A stretch of 64,000 nucleotides of DNA, taken from Xylaria sp. FL1777 (Eukaryota; Ascomycota; Sordariomycetes; Xylariales; Xylariaceae). Numbering within the stretch: position 1 is the stretch's first letter; every line of letters begins with the position of its first letter. Below, piece by piece: positions 11,558-23,162 of the stretch. Below the pieces are notes generated by a model. It did not search any database. It was not told the DNA's origin and saw only the letters and a program-made list of their open reading frames with translations. A program made the translations under genes and the position numbers. The stretch covers positions 186,001-250,000 of the forward strand of contig MU400537.1 in NCBI GenBank assembly GCA_022578965.1. Reading direction: 5' to 3'.

Positions 11558-14539
11558 ATGGCACCAACATTCTCTCCAAGATCCATACTACTTTCTGCCT
11601 TACTTCTTTTTTCGACAAACGTACTGGCCATATCTGCTGTCCTGGGTGTCGACCTTGGAACCGAATACATCAAAGCCTCGCTTGTCAAGCCTGGCATTCC
11701 ACTCGAGATCGTCTTGACTAAAGACTCGCGAAGAAAAGAGACCGCTGCCGTTGCCTTCAAACCCTCCCAACATGCCCTCCAAAGCGGCTCCTACCCCGAG
11801 AGAGCTTACGGCTCCGATGCTGTAGCTCTTGCTGCACGATTCCCTGGCGATGTATATCCCAACCTGAAGACCCTTCTTGGCCTTCCCCTCGGCGATTCAA
11901 TAGTTGAAGAATATGCTGCGAGGCACCCAAGCCTTCAACTGGAGGCCACCCAAAACCGGGGTACCGTTGCGTTCAAGAGCAAGGCCACAGAAAAGGAGGA
12001 AGCTTGGATGGTGGAAGAACTATTAGCTATGGAGCTTCAGAGCATTCAGCGCAACGCTGAAGCTGTAGCTGGTCCCGACTCCTCCGTCCGTTCTGTTGTC
12101 GTCACTGTGCCACCTTTCTATACCACCGATGAGAAACGCGCTGTGGAGTTGGCATGTGAACTTGTTGGTCTCAAGGTTTTATCTCTCATTAGCGATGGCC
12201 TAGCGGTTGGATTAAACTACGCCACTAGCCGAACTTTCCCAACCATCAGCGAGGGAGGCAAGCCAGAGTACCACATGGTCTTCGATATGGGCGCTGGCTC
12301 TACTAAGGCGACCATCATGAAGTTCCAAGGCCGCAATGTCAAAGACGTTGGCAAGTACAATAAAACAATACAAGAGGTTCTGGTTCTGGGAAATGGCTGG
12401 GATCGAACACTTGGTGGCGATGCTTTCAACTACTTGATCGTTGACGACATGATCTCTAAGTTCCTGGAGACCTCTGCTGCCAAGAAGGCATCCGTCACCG
12501 CGGAAGGTGTCCGAGGACACGGACGTGCCATGGCGAAGCTATTGAAAGAGGCTGAGAGACTGCGCCATATTTTGAGCGCAAACGTTGACGCGGCTGGTAG
12601 TTTCGAAGGGCTCTACGAGGACATCGATTTCCGATATAAGATCAGTCGGGCAGACTTTGAGAACATGGCTGAGTCTCACGCCGAAAGAGTCGGTGTCGCT
12701 GTTCAGAAAGCTCTAGACATAGCTGAGCTCGACATCGTGCAACTCGACTCTATTATTCTACACGGTGGTGCTTCTCGAACTCCCTTTGTCCAAAAGCAAC
12801 TGGAGAAATTTGCAGGTGCTGATAAGCTTCGTGGTAATGTCAACTCGGATGAGGCCGCCGTATTTGGTGCCGGTTTTAGAGCCGCTGAGCTAAGTCCAAG
12901 TTTCCGCGTCAAGGAGATTAGGGTGTCTGAGGGGGCTGCCTACGCAACAGGAGTGAAATGGACCAACTCCAATAACAAGTCCCAACAACAGCGTCTTTGG
13001 ACCGAGCGGTCTCTACTTAGCGCTGCACCCAAAGAAGTCACATTTGCGAACCGCGAAGACTTCTCTCTCCGGTTCTTCCAGCAGGTCCCATCGACTGAAG
13101 GGTTCGTGGAGAAGGAAACCAAGGAAGTAAAAACCAAGAATTTGACCGCTACGGTAGCATCACTTGTCGAGAAGTATGGCTGCGCTGAAGCAGATATTCA
13201 ATTCAAGGTTCAACTGCGACTAGGCACTGAAAACGGCGAGGTGCAGGTTGTTAAAAGTTTTGTTGAATGTGAAACCGAGGTGGTTGAAAAAGAAGGCATC
13301 ATAGGTGGCGTGAAGAATTTATTTGGTTTCGGTAAGAACAAGGACCAGAAGCCATTGACAGATGACGAGGAGAGTAGCGAAAGCGAGACTACATCTACAG
13401 ATACTGCTACGACATCATCGACAGAATCTGCCGCTACCCCCTCTTCGTCTAATGACTCAGCTGAAAGTGTCGAAGCCCCCAAGAAGCGCCTTGTAGCCAT
13501 ACCAGTTGATTACTCTACGGAGAAATTAGGCATCCCCGGATTGTCCAAGTCAGAAATTACGAAAAGGAAAGATCGCGTGAAGGCCTTTGAAGCATCTGAT
13601 AAGGCCCGCCGTCTCAGAGAAGAGACTCTCAACCAATTAGAAGGCTTTACATATAAAGTCAGGGATCTCCTAGATTCCGATGCATTTATTGCAGCATCTA
13701 CCCCAGAAGAGCGAACGAAGCTGGAAAGCAAGGCTAGTGACGCTAGCGATTGGGTCTATGGTGACGGAGCAGAGGCCCCGCAAAAAGAGCTTAAGTCGAG
13801 GCTCAAGGAGCTCAAAGACCTCGTTTCTCCCATTCAGAAGAGGATCGAAGAATCTTCCAAACGACCGGGACTTGTCAAGGCTCTGAAAGACTCCTTGAAC
13901 CAAACCAACACTTGGATCAATACCATCAAAGAGCAGATTCTTGAAGCTGAGGCATTTGTTTCCTCTGTAAGCGCCAGCGCAGATTCATCAAGTGAGGCTG
14001 CATCGAGCGTTACGGAGACCCCGTCGCAAGAGTCCGGCGAATTTGACGGTCTAGAAGATGAACAGACGACTACATCGTCGACAACGACGGCGGTGGAAGA
14101 CCGTGGTCCTCCCCCGTCTCTATATACCCTGGACGATATGAAAGAGTTGACAGAGCTATACGACTCAATCGTGACTTGGCTAGATGAGAAGATTGCGGAA
14201 CAAGACAAACTTCCTGAGACCGCTGATCCTGTCCTTCTTGTCAAAGAAATTACAGAAAAGACGAAGAAGCTGGAGAAGGCTGGCGTGGACCTAGCAATGA
14301 GGAGTGTTAGGAAGTTTGAGTCCAGGTACAAGAAGAATACCAGCTCGAAGAAGTCGACCAAGACTAAGACTAAGAGTACTACCAAAACAAGCAAGGATGG
14401 CTCAGAACCAACGATAGACCTCAAATTTGGGGAGAACGGGGAGATGCCATCGGCGGAAGAGCTCGAGGAGATGATTAAGAAGATAACCGAAGAGCAGAAG
14501 AGCAAAGGTGAGAAGAGGACGGGGCATGATGAATTGTAA
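11558..14539 (+). CDS. lhs1: ER lumenal Hsp70-like chaperone Lhs1 (GRP170/ORP150 family)
   Basis: Single exon, 993 residues from the ATG at 11558 (context ATCATGG); the open frame reaches only a TTG nine bases earlier. Residues 1-27 are a signal peptide (SILLSALLLFSTNVLA). The Hsp70 ATPase domain follows: GVDLGTEYIKASLV (phosphate-1 loop), MVFDMGAGSTKA (phosphate-2), and LHGGASRTPFVQ (adenosine motif). The large Hsp110/GRP170-type C-terminal half contains an acidic Ser/Thr-rich loop (about residues 605-645), long coiled helices, and a Lys/Thr-rich tail. It ends in HDEL, the ER retrieval signal. In yeast, Lhs1 is a nucleotide-exchange factor for Kar2/BiP and aids post-translational import and refolding. 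Length and layout match the GRP170 family. An intronless gene of this size stands out among the intron-bearing neighbours. Confidence 0.95.
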   Translation: MAPTFSPRSILLSALLLFSTNVLAISAVLGVDLGTEYIKASLVKPGIPLEIVLTKDSRRKETAAVAFKPSQHALQSGSYPERAYGSDAVALAARFPGDVYPNLKTLLGLPLGDSIVEEYAARHPSLQLEATQNRGTVAFKSKATEKEEAWMVEELLAMELQSIQRNAEAVAGPDSSVRSVVVTVPPFYTTDEKRAVELACELVGLKVLSLISDGLAVGLNYATSRTFPTISEGGKPEYHMVFDMGAGSTKATIMKFQGRNVKDVGKYNKTIQEVLVLGNGWDRTLGGDAFNYLIVDDMISKFLETSAAKKASVTAEGVRGHGRAMAKLLKEAERLRHILSANVDAAGSFEGLYEDIDFRYKISRADFENMAESHAERVGVAVQKALDIAELDIVQLDSIILHGGASRTPFVQKQLEKFAGADKLRGNVNSDEAAVFGAGFRAAELSPSFRVKEIRVSEGAAYATGVKWTNSNNKSQQQRLWTERSLLSAAPKEVTFANREDFSLRFFQQVPSTEGFVEKETKEVKTKNLTATVASLVEKYGCAEADIQFKVQLRLGTENGEVQVVKSFVECETEVVEKEGIIGGVKNLFGFGKNKDQKPLTDDEESSESETTSTDTATTSSTESAATPSSSNDSAESVEAPKKRLVAIPVDYSTEKLGIPGLSKSEITKRKDRVKAFEASDKARRLREETLNQLEGFTYKVRDLLDSDAFIAASTPEERTKLESKASDASDWVYGDGAEAPQKELKSRLKELKDLVSPIQKRIEESSKRPGLVKALKDSLNQTNTWINTIKEQILEAEAFVSSVSASADSSSEAASSVTETPSQESGEFDGLEDEQTTTSSTTTAVEDRGPPPSLYTLDDMKELTELYDSIVTWLDEKIAEQDKLPETADPVLLVKEITEKTKKLEKAGVDLAMRSVRKFESRYKKNTSSKKSTKTKTKSTTKTSKDGSEPTIDLKFGENGEMPSAEELEEMIKKITEEQKSKGEKRTGHDEL

Positions 14540-15805
14540 TACAGCATATCACACACGGTATAGACGATGTTTCATGAACGAATACAATACGATTCCCATC
14601 TATTACGAATAGAAGTATCTGTACCCCCGATGGCGTTCTAGATGTGATTAGAGAGATCAAAGTGCTGATGAGACGGAATGCCGGTGTAGCTAGACTTCGT
14701 ATCATATACCCATTGTGTCCCAGAAGACCCGTCCTCAGGATAGCTACAACATGGCCGTGTCACCACATAGCAATGCTCCGTTTGTGGTCCGGCCCGCCAC
14801 AGCTTAACGGACGCAAGGCAGCGGTTGAAGTTACGCCAGATGGCGAGTCACCGCTGGTTGCTAATGAGCCTCTTGTGCTATACGATATGCAGCCAGCCGA
14901 GCAGGTACCCGATCTCACAAGCACTGCCCGAGCATTCCCATTTGGGCGTTTGGCGAGAATATTCTGGTAATCGCCGAAATTGCTCAGGGAGCAACTTGTT
15001 CACCCGGCCTGGCTTCAACTACACCTCGGCATATACGCCTCGGCATATTGAGCATGGTTTGGACGAGGGGCGGTGAAGGAGGGCTTATAGGAGTTGTTAT
15101 ACATCACGAAATTAGTCACTATACGTCACGGACACAAGCACAACCACAAGAACGACTTGGGCATATGGGCTGTTATTTACTCTAAGTGGTTACACATATT
15201 AGTGATAAGTAGGTAGGTAGATAGGTAATGTTGGACAAGTCAGATAAGTCGTACAAGACTGAGTTCCGCGGGAAGCTGCCTGCTGTTTGCTGCTTCCTTC
15301 CTCTGCAAGCAGACAGTAGGAGCCCAGGAAAGCACCTGATATGTACTAAATATTGCCGGAGTAGGTCGACGGTTTCTAGGTATAGCACTTGTATGTCGCC
15401 ACTATCTTAACTGCCATCATAGCATGCCAGTCTCCGACTTGATATCGTATCTCTAGCAACCAGCCATCCATCCTCCTGTAATATCTTTCCTGTAAACCAA
15501 TGTAAGACGTGTATTCGCTGGCCTCCCAGCCTCTCTATTCGCCCAGTCCGATCCACCAAGTCATCACTGATTTGCAAGGAGACGGAAAGAAGCAGATCTT
15601 GCCAGACGTTCACTACTAAACTCGTTGATATTGCCGATACGTATGTCTTAGTTGAGACAATCTACTCGTGCGCACGTCTCATATTGTCTGCACTCTCTTC
15701 ACAATACTTGATGCCCACACACTCTCTTTGTCCCCAGACAGACCGATCTTCTCTTTATCTCCCTCTTCCTTCACCATAGCCAAGTCTCTATACCCGACCG
15801 ACACC
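14540..15805. other. Intergenic, no feature
   Basis: About 1.27 kb between two plus-strand genes. Short open frames are present but none has coding character. Pyrimidine-rich sequence precedes the protease start at 15806. Confidence 0.5.
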
Positions 15806-17369
15806 ATGTGGACCTCAAGCCCTTTAGTCTTCGTGGTCCTCCTGACCTCCGTTATCGCATCTACCATCGTCAATAACGCTAAGAATGGAAACACGTTCTC
15901 CGTCCCTCTGGTTCACGATGCCGATAGACCAGTCCATGGACCGTCAGAGATCCTCAGGACCCTGAAGAAATATAACCTTGAAATTCCCGATGGCCTGCAG
16001 GAGGTTGTTGACAAACACCATGCCAAGATGGCTCTCCTAGCGCCACCCGATGAAGGTAGCTCCATGTCCTTCTCTACCCTTTTTTTGGTTTCCCCTCTTT
16101 TCTGGTACTGAATATTTACTGACCGAGATTGGAGACGGCACTGGCAGTGTTTCGGCAAAGTCGAAAGATGGAGACCTGCTATGGCTCGCCCCTATTAGCA
16201 TCGGTACTCCGCCTCAGGAGTTATTCGTGGATCTAGATACGGGTTCGACGGATAGGTAAGCAAGACTCTGTGAAATGAGACAAGGCGAAATACGTGGGAA
16301 TCGGAACTTATTTCGTGATTTTAAGCATATTGATTTGGTTCTATGTACCACTTCTGTGGCTATTACCTATTACGTGAATACTAATTCAAACTACAGTTGG
16401 TTCTTCTCAACCGATACGAAACCGGACGAGGTCGACGGCCAAACTCTCTGGGACCCCAGCAAGTCTTCTACTTCTGCTTTGATCCCAAATTGCAGTTGGT
16501 CAATCCTTTATGGGGACTGGTCGACCTCATCCGGCACATGCTACACAGACACCTTCGCACTCGGCAAACTTAGCATCCCAAATATGACGATCGAATCGGC
16601 CGAATCGGTGTCTAGCATGTTTACCTCAACTCCCTATATGTCGGGTCTGGTTGGCCTAGCCTGGCCGGATCTCAAACAGACAACCCCGCCCCAGAAAGCG
16701 CTCATAGAATTCCTTTCCGAGGTGCTCGATGAGGCAGTCTTCACTGTCGACTTCCGGCATAATAGCAGCGACGGCTCTTTCAATTTCGGCTTCATAGATG
16801 ACAAGCTACACGATTCCGATATTGTGTATACGAGTGTAGACACTACAGATGGTTTCTGGGGCGTCAAGAATACTGCCTTCGGGATTAGCGGCGAGAACCT
16901 CACCTACTCATTCCTTAATCCCAAAACTGTCATCATCGATACCGGTACAACGTTGCTTTTCGCACCAGAAGCCTCTGTCGATACATACTACGACAAGGTA
17001 CCTGGCGCTAACTTCTCGATGGAGGAGTATGGTTATGTAGTCCCGTGTGATGCTGAGCTTCCAGATTTCCTATGGGAGTTATCTGACGAAGACGGGAACG
17101 TTATTAAGGGGGCAATCCCCGGTCCTTACCTCATCTATGCCCACACCACCGACGAACTATGCTTTGCTGGTCTTCAGTCTATCTCTTCATTCACCGGCGT
17201 CCAGGGTATTTTTGGCGATATCTTTCTGAAGAGCGGTTTTTTTGCTTTCGACATCAAAGGAAAGCGCTTTGGTGCTGCGCCTAAGCACCTAAATGTCAGC
17301 AACGACAAGAGAGATGTGAGCCCACCTGTGGCCCCCAACGAGAAAGACGTCACAACTATTTTCATCTGA
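15806..17369 (+). CDS. Secreted pepsin-like aspartic protease (family A1)
   Basis: Three exons, 15806-16055, 16135-16255 and 16397-17369, give 447 residues. Residues 1-19 form a signal peptide; a propeptide runs to about 85. The mature enzyme has both catalytic motifs: DTGST with Asp118 in the N-lobe (split by intron 2) and DTGTT with Asp305 in the C-lobe. The flap Tyr162 lies in ILYGDWS. The lobe end GIFGDIFLKSGFFAFDIKGKRFGAAP is family-typical. There are several N-glycosylation sites (for example NCS, NMT, NLT, NFS). A 30-residue tail follows the core but lacks a clear GPI signal, so it is most likely secreted. Intron 1 uses a less common GTAGCT donor, chosen because it restores phase to DGTGS. 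Likely extracellular protein digestion at acid pH; related to penicillopepsin/aspergillopepsin. Confidence 0.92.
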
Positions 17370-18323
17370 TATGCTATTCACATTGTCCAAGGTTGGAGGT
17401 AAATTCATGTGGCAGTTCACAGAGATGGAATATTTGCCAGTCGGAAGTATTTGGACGAAGGGGCTTGCTGCTAAATAATTGTGTAAGCTTGATGAAGAAT
17501 ACCACTACATAGGTAGTTTACCGAAGAGGATTATTAGATCCCGGTGTGGAACATGCCGCTTTTGTTCATTCTCTGCTCAATGCTCGAAAACTCCTCTTTC
17601 ATCAGAAGCTCCACACACACACGCACTAACGCGCTACACGGCCGACTAGGTTTTTGATCCATCGTGATGTAAAAAAGGAACGATAGTGTCACACACCTTA
17701 GGAAGGTAGGCACATGAGATAAGAACGTGACATCGATAGTGTTTGATTTAAATCCTTACCCCACCAGGGAATGTTGTAAGGCTACACTATAGTCTATACA
17801 TACCTAGGTATCGTCTGAGCTCTGGGTATCCGTTAGATCACCATTCGTACTCGATGCCGCTCAGAACAGCTAGCAAAGCTGTAAACACTGTTTATTGGTC
17901 AGTAACCAAACACTATCGTTACCACATGCTACCCAGAACAGTCTTTAAAGGGAAAGCTTACAAACCCTCGTGGTCACTGCATACGACGCAGTACTTTAAG
18001 CAACTCGAGCGCTTACATACCTTTGGGTACGTCTTTCGACCTGTAGTTCAGAGTCCGGTGAATCTAATCTGCATAGATCTATCTCGTTGAGTCGGAGACG
18101 TGTTATTTTTTTCTTTATATAAGAAGCTATAAATTCGTAACTCCGTGTCTGTTAAGCCCGACACGATCGTTGGGTCTGCTCCTCGGCGTCGCACTGGAAC
18201 GGTAGTCAGGAGAGTGATGTAAGTTTCGTAGATAGTAGGCCCGGGGTAAATATCTGGAATGTATGTGACGAACTTTCTGCACTCCGAACCCCTCGACATG
18301 CGTCAGCGGAAAGAACGAGCCTT
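17370..18323. other. Intergenic with one TACCTAGGTA palindrome
   Basis: About 950 bp with no coding signal. It carries an exact 10-bp palindrome at 17801-17810 and a short CACACACACAC run near 17612. Confidence 0.5.
17801..17810. repeat. TACCTAGGTA palindrome, copy 1
   Basis: One of five exact copies of this 10-bp palindrome noticed in intergenic DNA of this window. Confidence 0.7.
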
Positions 18324-19010
18324 TCACTCTTCATAGATGATATACGGCCTAGAGGAGCTTCCGAAATAGATGTTCCGGGCTTGTTGGATGAAGACGAGGC
18401 GTTCCTGCGGGCTCGGCAGGCCCCGGCGGAAGATGCCTAGCACCACATACGTGGACTGCACGGCGAGCTTGTTCGAGCTCCGTTACCGAACCGCGCGAAC
18501 AAGTTGCAGGTGAAGTCTCACCTCCTTCTGGAGACTTACGAAGCGGTATACCACGGCACCGCTGCGGTTCCCACTCTCGCCCGCATTAACTCACTCGGTA
18601 CCATTCCATCCTGGCCATCGAAACGAAGACTGTCCCGTCTCCGCTGCATCGGGTCCGCCCTCCCCTAAGTAGTGGACCTTGCATCGTATCTGCATCCCAG
18701 ACTCATGCTTAACGGCATCTACAAGTGTATACCATCTAGAAACGCGCTCGGATGCGAGAGCCGCATATACGAAACATCCCTCGTCCTCGCGTCCCCAGAA
18801 GTATAGGCGCTTCCGCAGTTCAAGTTGGTCTGTTACTGCATAGATCTGTGCACGCGATGCAACTGGATACACTGCGCCTTCTGCTCTAGAAGCCTCGTGT
18901 AAGCCCGGGAAAGAGGCCGCAGTTTCAGGTGCAAGTGCCGGACCCGCGTGGCGATGAAGTTGGGGCGGCGCTTGCTTCGCTTCGCTGCGCTGGGGACGTT
19001 GGGCTGCATC
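18324..19010 (-). pseudogene. Unidentified gene, probably degraded or mis-modelled
   Basis: A minus-strand open stretch from about 19010 to 18595 has coding character (for example RKRLYFWGREDEGCFVYAAL and RWYTLVDAVKHESGMQIRCK) but no ATG start. A stop lies just upstream, so an upstream exon would be needed. It ends at a GTGAGT donor (18594). Two further exon-like pieces follow: 18561-18522, and 18467-18324 (STYVVLGIFRRGLPSPQERL, ending IIYEE-stop). The pieces join in frame, but the first intron would be only 33 nt, shorter than fungal introns normally are. It may therefore be a decayed gene, or the splice sites may differ from those proposed. The stretch is GC-richer than its flanks. No domain recognised. 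Confidence 0.35.
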
Positions 19011-20651
19011 TGCGTGTCTTATCTACCGAGGCGTAACTCTTGTTATTGTTGCCGTGTTGGGAACTATTGTCCTTGTTGGTAGATAGATAGTACTACCTGG
19101 GTTAATAGGGACTGCCTTGCGGGGCTATGATTTGAGCTGTGAAGTACGTGTTATCACGTCTGTTAATGTTGCTTGCAAAGCATAGCATGACGTACATACG
19201 TAGCATACGGAGCATACGCAGCAGGATATATATAAGGTGGCTTATCGCCTCACATTTTACGCAACAGTGTATGTATCGATATCGACGTCTTGATTCAATG
19301 TACCATGCCGTGGCTACGCTGTAACCGTACTTTAGTTGTCCTATGGTTGTATTGCGGTTAGTTGTTGTCCAATGATTAAATTATACCTATACAGTTACCA
19401 TGCAGCTCCATGGTTGTAATCATTCCCGCTGGTAGCATATATAGAGGGGTTAAACGTGTATGTGCATTGGATATAGGGGTTAGTGAGAGTCGGCGTTGTG
19501 ATAGGCGGTAATAGCTCCCCTGGGCCAATCCAAGCAACCTTTCGTCATGTGAATGTACTTACATGTAGTATCGTGTTGGACGCGAATGTGGCGTTTGGTA
19601 TATTGTATGCAGGAAGGTCTGCTCACCCCGTGAGAATTGACACGTGGTATGTGCGTAATTGAAAGGTGCCGGATTCTTGTGGAAACAGCTCGGGGCTCAA
19701 GCCAATTGGTATCATGGCGCCTTGTCCCCGATGCAATGTGGGATTCTGATTGAGTTCAAAATCTACCATCTTACGTGTAGCGCGACTTGTCACGTTTACT
19801 GTCATTGTCATCTAATTGGGGAGTTTACAAGCAACTTGGCCGACTAATAGTGGTGGTGCTAAGATGTATTGGGGCAGGATAGCCAGAATGGCTATGTATG
19901 TATGAGAACTTTGACATAGGCTCTGCGAACCTGGATGCCAATCATGAGATTATACAAAACTATATTCATTCCAGGTTATCGCAATCCCTATTCTCATTGT
20001 TGTAATTGCCCCAAATGCCACCGCACCCCTCCCAATGCCAGTCTCCTCCCTTCCAAACGAGAGAAATCATGCCAACCATGCGGTGGCAATGATGATGATG
20101 CCGCTGCTGCTATTGTCGCTATCACTATCACAATGCATTTGCTAATTCATTAAGTCGCCGCCTCAGAGTGAATGGTCACCTCAAAACTGATGTTGGTAAT
20201 ACTAAAGGATATCATAAATGGGGAGGAACGAGCCGTTAAAAGAAAGAATAGGAGTGACACCAATGAACGCCGAACGGACAGGTTCCAAAGAGAAGGGCTT
20301 GCCATGTCGCCTAAAGCGAGTGATACCTCGGAAAATTAAGTGCATCACCTGGATCCGAACTGACGGCGCATGGGCTGCGGGACCTTGATTATCGGCAATT
20401 CTTGGGCGCTGATCCACGTTGGCTTGTATATCCAAACAAGGGCACTGGAATAGCAAGGCCAACTATCCTGAAATTGGTCGGCTGGTTCCGTATGGATCGT
20501 GGAAGACGTTTCTTGATGGCCGAGTTCGTCATTCCGAGAAGATATCGCGTTGAGGCCTTGGCTACACGAGAACTTCACCTCCTTCGTGTGCCCACGACCT
20601 GGGTGGCGGGTCGTACGCTAGGCGTCGAGCCCGAATTTCTTCCCTCAGCGT
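19011..20651. other. Intergenic, no gene supported
   Basis: About 1.6 kb. Short frames exist on both strands (for example 20402-20743 on +), but they start at non-ATG codons or overlap the neighbouring gene. An ATGATGATG run occurs at about 20091-20101. Confidence 0.45.
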
Positions 20652-21396
20652 TTAGCTGTCGCGGTCTTCGCCGTCTTTTGGAACAATCACATAGTCAGCA
20701 AAACTTGCGGTCTCGGCGTCATGGTCGTGAGAGGAGCTATTGACGAGGTCGGATTCACCTTCGCTGGCTGTGGGAGTGGGTGGCATCGCACCTCCGTGCA
20801 ACGGTGCATGCTGGGCTTGCTTTGCAGTGCCCGGCCGGGACGCGGTTTGTAGTGGTCTCTGAGGGAGTTCTTTCTCGGTTGGCTGAGCGGCTGGACTGAA
20901 TGTATTGGCTAAAGGTTGTCGTTGAGCTCGTGGGCTCCCTGCCGATCCAAACTTGGACGTCTGTAGCCTCGCCTCCATCTCCTTGATCCGCGCCTCTAGA
21001 GCCTGAAGTTCGCTTTGTCCAGTGGTGACTTGCTGTTTTCTGCCCAGAGAAAGAGTGAATCAGCCTTGCCCATCATTCTCTAGCAGGAAAGACCTCTGAA
21101 GACATTGTGTGGACCACAGCCCCTCCAAGTGTTGTGCGACATACCGCTTGTCTATTTGTTCGTCCAAGTCAGCAACGCTGTTCTCGATTCGGAAAATATC
21201 CATTAGTTCGGCACTGAAGGAGCGTGCGATTGTGCTACAGTGATAGATCTTGTTAGCCTGGCTCAATTCGGTATATGGACATACTGCTGGGGACTAGGAA
21301 GCTGAGAGCGAGAGACTCAGGGGTTAGGACTCACGATTGCGGGCGACGGCCACTGGGCACCCAGTCACGATCGAGTTCCTCGTCGGTGCGGTCCAT
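20652..21396 (-). CDS. Small coiled-coil protein of unknown function
   Basis: Three exons on the minus strand, 21396-21335, 21234-21145 and 21039-20652, give 179 residues with consistent phases. The product begins MDRTDEELDRDWVPSGRRPQ. It continues with a helical segment (IARSFSAELMDIFRIENSVA, then DLDEQIDKR) and a heptad-like helix rich in Glu/Gln/Leu (about 55-80). It ends in a Pro/Ser/Gln-rich disordered tail with an acidic Ser/His/Asp patch and the terminal YVIVPKDGEDRDS. No signal peptide or membrane segment. The pattern of short ordered coiled coil plus disordered tail suggests an adaptor or cytoskeletal subunit, but I do not recognise the family. Splice sites: GTGAGT...TGTAG and GTATGT...GGCAG. 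Confidence 0.7.
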
Positions 21397-21567
21397 GGTG
21401 TATGTTGACTTGGGGTGCTATGTTGACGCTACGGATCCGTATAGATGTATTACAATCGTCCCGACTTTGAAGCTGAGAGGATCAAATGTTGGGGTGCGGA
21501 AACAAAAGAAGGATAATGGTCGCAAATATATCGTGTCAATAGGATGATAGGGTGATAGGTAACAGGA

Positions 21568-21590
21568 TGGTGGTGGTGGTGGTGGTGGTT
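21568..21590. repeat. (TGG)n microsatellite
   Basis: About seven tandem TGG units, upstream of the coiled-coil protein gene start and outside any coding model. Confidence 0.85.
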
Positions 21591-23152
21591 ATTAACTAAT
21601 TGGATATTGGAGGTGGAGAGGATCTTCGGGAGGGAGGACTGCTAGAGGTAATAAGTAGGCAAAGTACCTAGATAGTAGTAACTACACTAGCAGTAGCTAT
21701 GCACACGAAGGTGGGTGCGGGTGTGCAAATCATTTGATGACCTAGAAGATGAGGGAAAAGGGGGGTTTAGCCGCTGAGGTAAGTATAGGTACTATAGGTA
21801 TAGGTACTACTAGTGGAGTGGAAGGGGTCTCTTCCGCATTGGGCAATGATTGTGCCGTCAGCTGTATTAGTACTACCTAGGTTAGTTCGGTACCAGACAA
21901 GGGACTCTTCTGGGAAAAATACCTACATGAAGCCTGAGGAACATCAGACATTGCATTGCATTGCATAGGGAGCATAGTGTACCTCCACAAATTGAGACGC
22001 CTTATGCACCCTGAAATCTTCCTCTATTAGGACGTGTTATTTTATTTTTAATTTTTCCTGTAGTGTTCGTGACTCCTGAGCCCATTTGTGCTCATTTGCC
22101 ACACGAAGTCTTCTGGATTGTTGACGTGACCCGATGGAAGGCCGATGGAAGGTCACTAGGCATTCTGTGCAAGACAGGATAACTAGCACAATGCCTTGTC
22201 GGCCGCTTCTGTGAGTCTCGTCGAGGGCAGCCTGCGTGCAGTTTCAGCTGAGACCTTATCGAAGTGGAAGAACATCAGCTATTCATCTGTGGGGGCACGC
22301 TGCTTTTGGGCTCTTCCATAACGATACTTTCCAGAGTGCCAAGGCTGAAAATGACTAACCATCTCACGGGTATTTCCACATTCCTTCTAGTCTTCTCTCT
22401 TCTCCTGCCTGTTAGCCTTTTGGACATAAATTCCATCGTAGCAATGCATACGCATAAAGACACATCCAGAGCCCCATCGCAATCAAATTCCAGAGGTGGC
22501 TGAATTCAATCTTTTGTCGATTGTGGGATGTCCTGTCGCAGCATATGATGAGATGCAACAGTTCGGTTTATCTAGTAGATGCCAAGTACCTTTTCCAAAA
22601 ATGCCTGATGCGCCCCTATCTTTCCCTTTTTGAGCTCTTGTAGACATGGGAGTAGATCTACGCAGTAGGACCTACACTATTCTATAGGCAAACTTAGCCT
22701 AGGTATCTACCCTACTAGGTACCGTTAGATACCTAGAGTATGTACTACCGGTATCTGCCTTACTTATGTAGGTACTCACCTACTCTACGCGTACGCACAA
22801 GTTGTATCGTAGATAGTATATATAATAGTTCTATACTACGGATGCGCTGAACCCCATTCTAATTTCAAGGACAAAGCAAGCTTGTGCTGATAGACCCACT
22901 CATTTCTTCTTAAAAGAAGAAAAATAATGATGAACATGCACTGAAATGCTTGGACCAATTTCCATTTTATAAAATGCTGTTATCAAGAGCCGAGCTCCGG
23001 TGTAGGGTAACGGATTACCTACCTCTTTATGATGCGAAGTCATGGGTTACGGGGTGATGATTCAACAACAAAGAATGACCTTGAAATATAGCAACGGGTT
23101 ATTCTCTATCTTTTGCTATTTATTAGAGTTACCAAAAACATATTTGTATACC

Positions 23153-23162
23153 TACCTAGGTA
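23153..23162. repeat. TACCTAGGTA palindrome, copy 2
   Basis: Exact intergenic copy, embedded in a region rich in related TAGGTA words. Confidence 0.7.

Noticed and set aside
13834..14556. 240-codon minus-strand frame inside LHS1
   Set aside because: Ser/Leu/Val-rich antisense shadow of the Ser/Lys/Glu-rich C-terminal part of the chaperone.
20402..20743. 113-codon plus-strand frame
   Set aside because: Non-ATG start, and it overlaps the last exon of the minus-strand coiled-coil gene, which has a coherent three-exon model.
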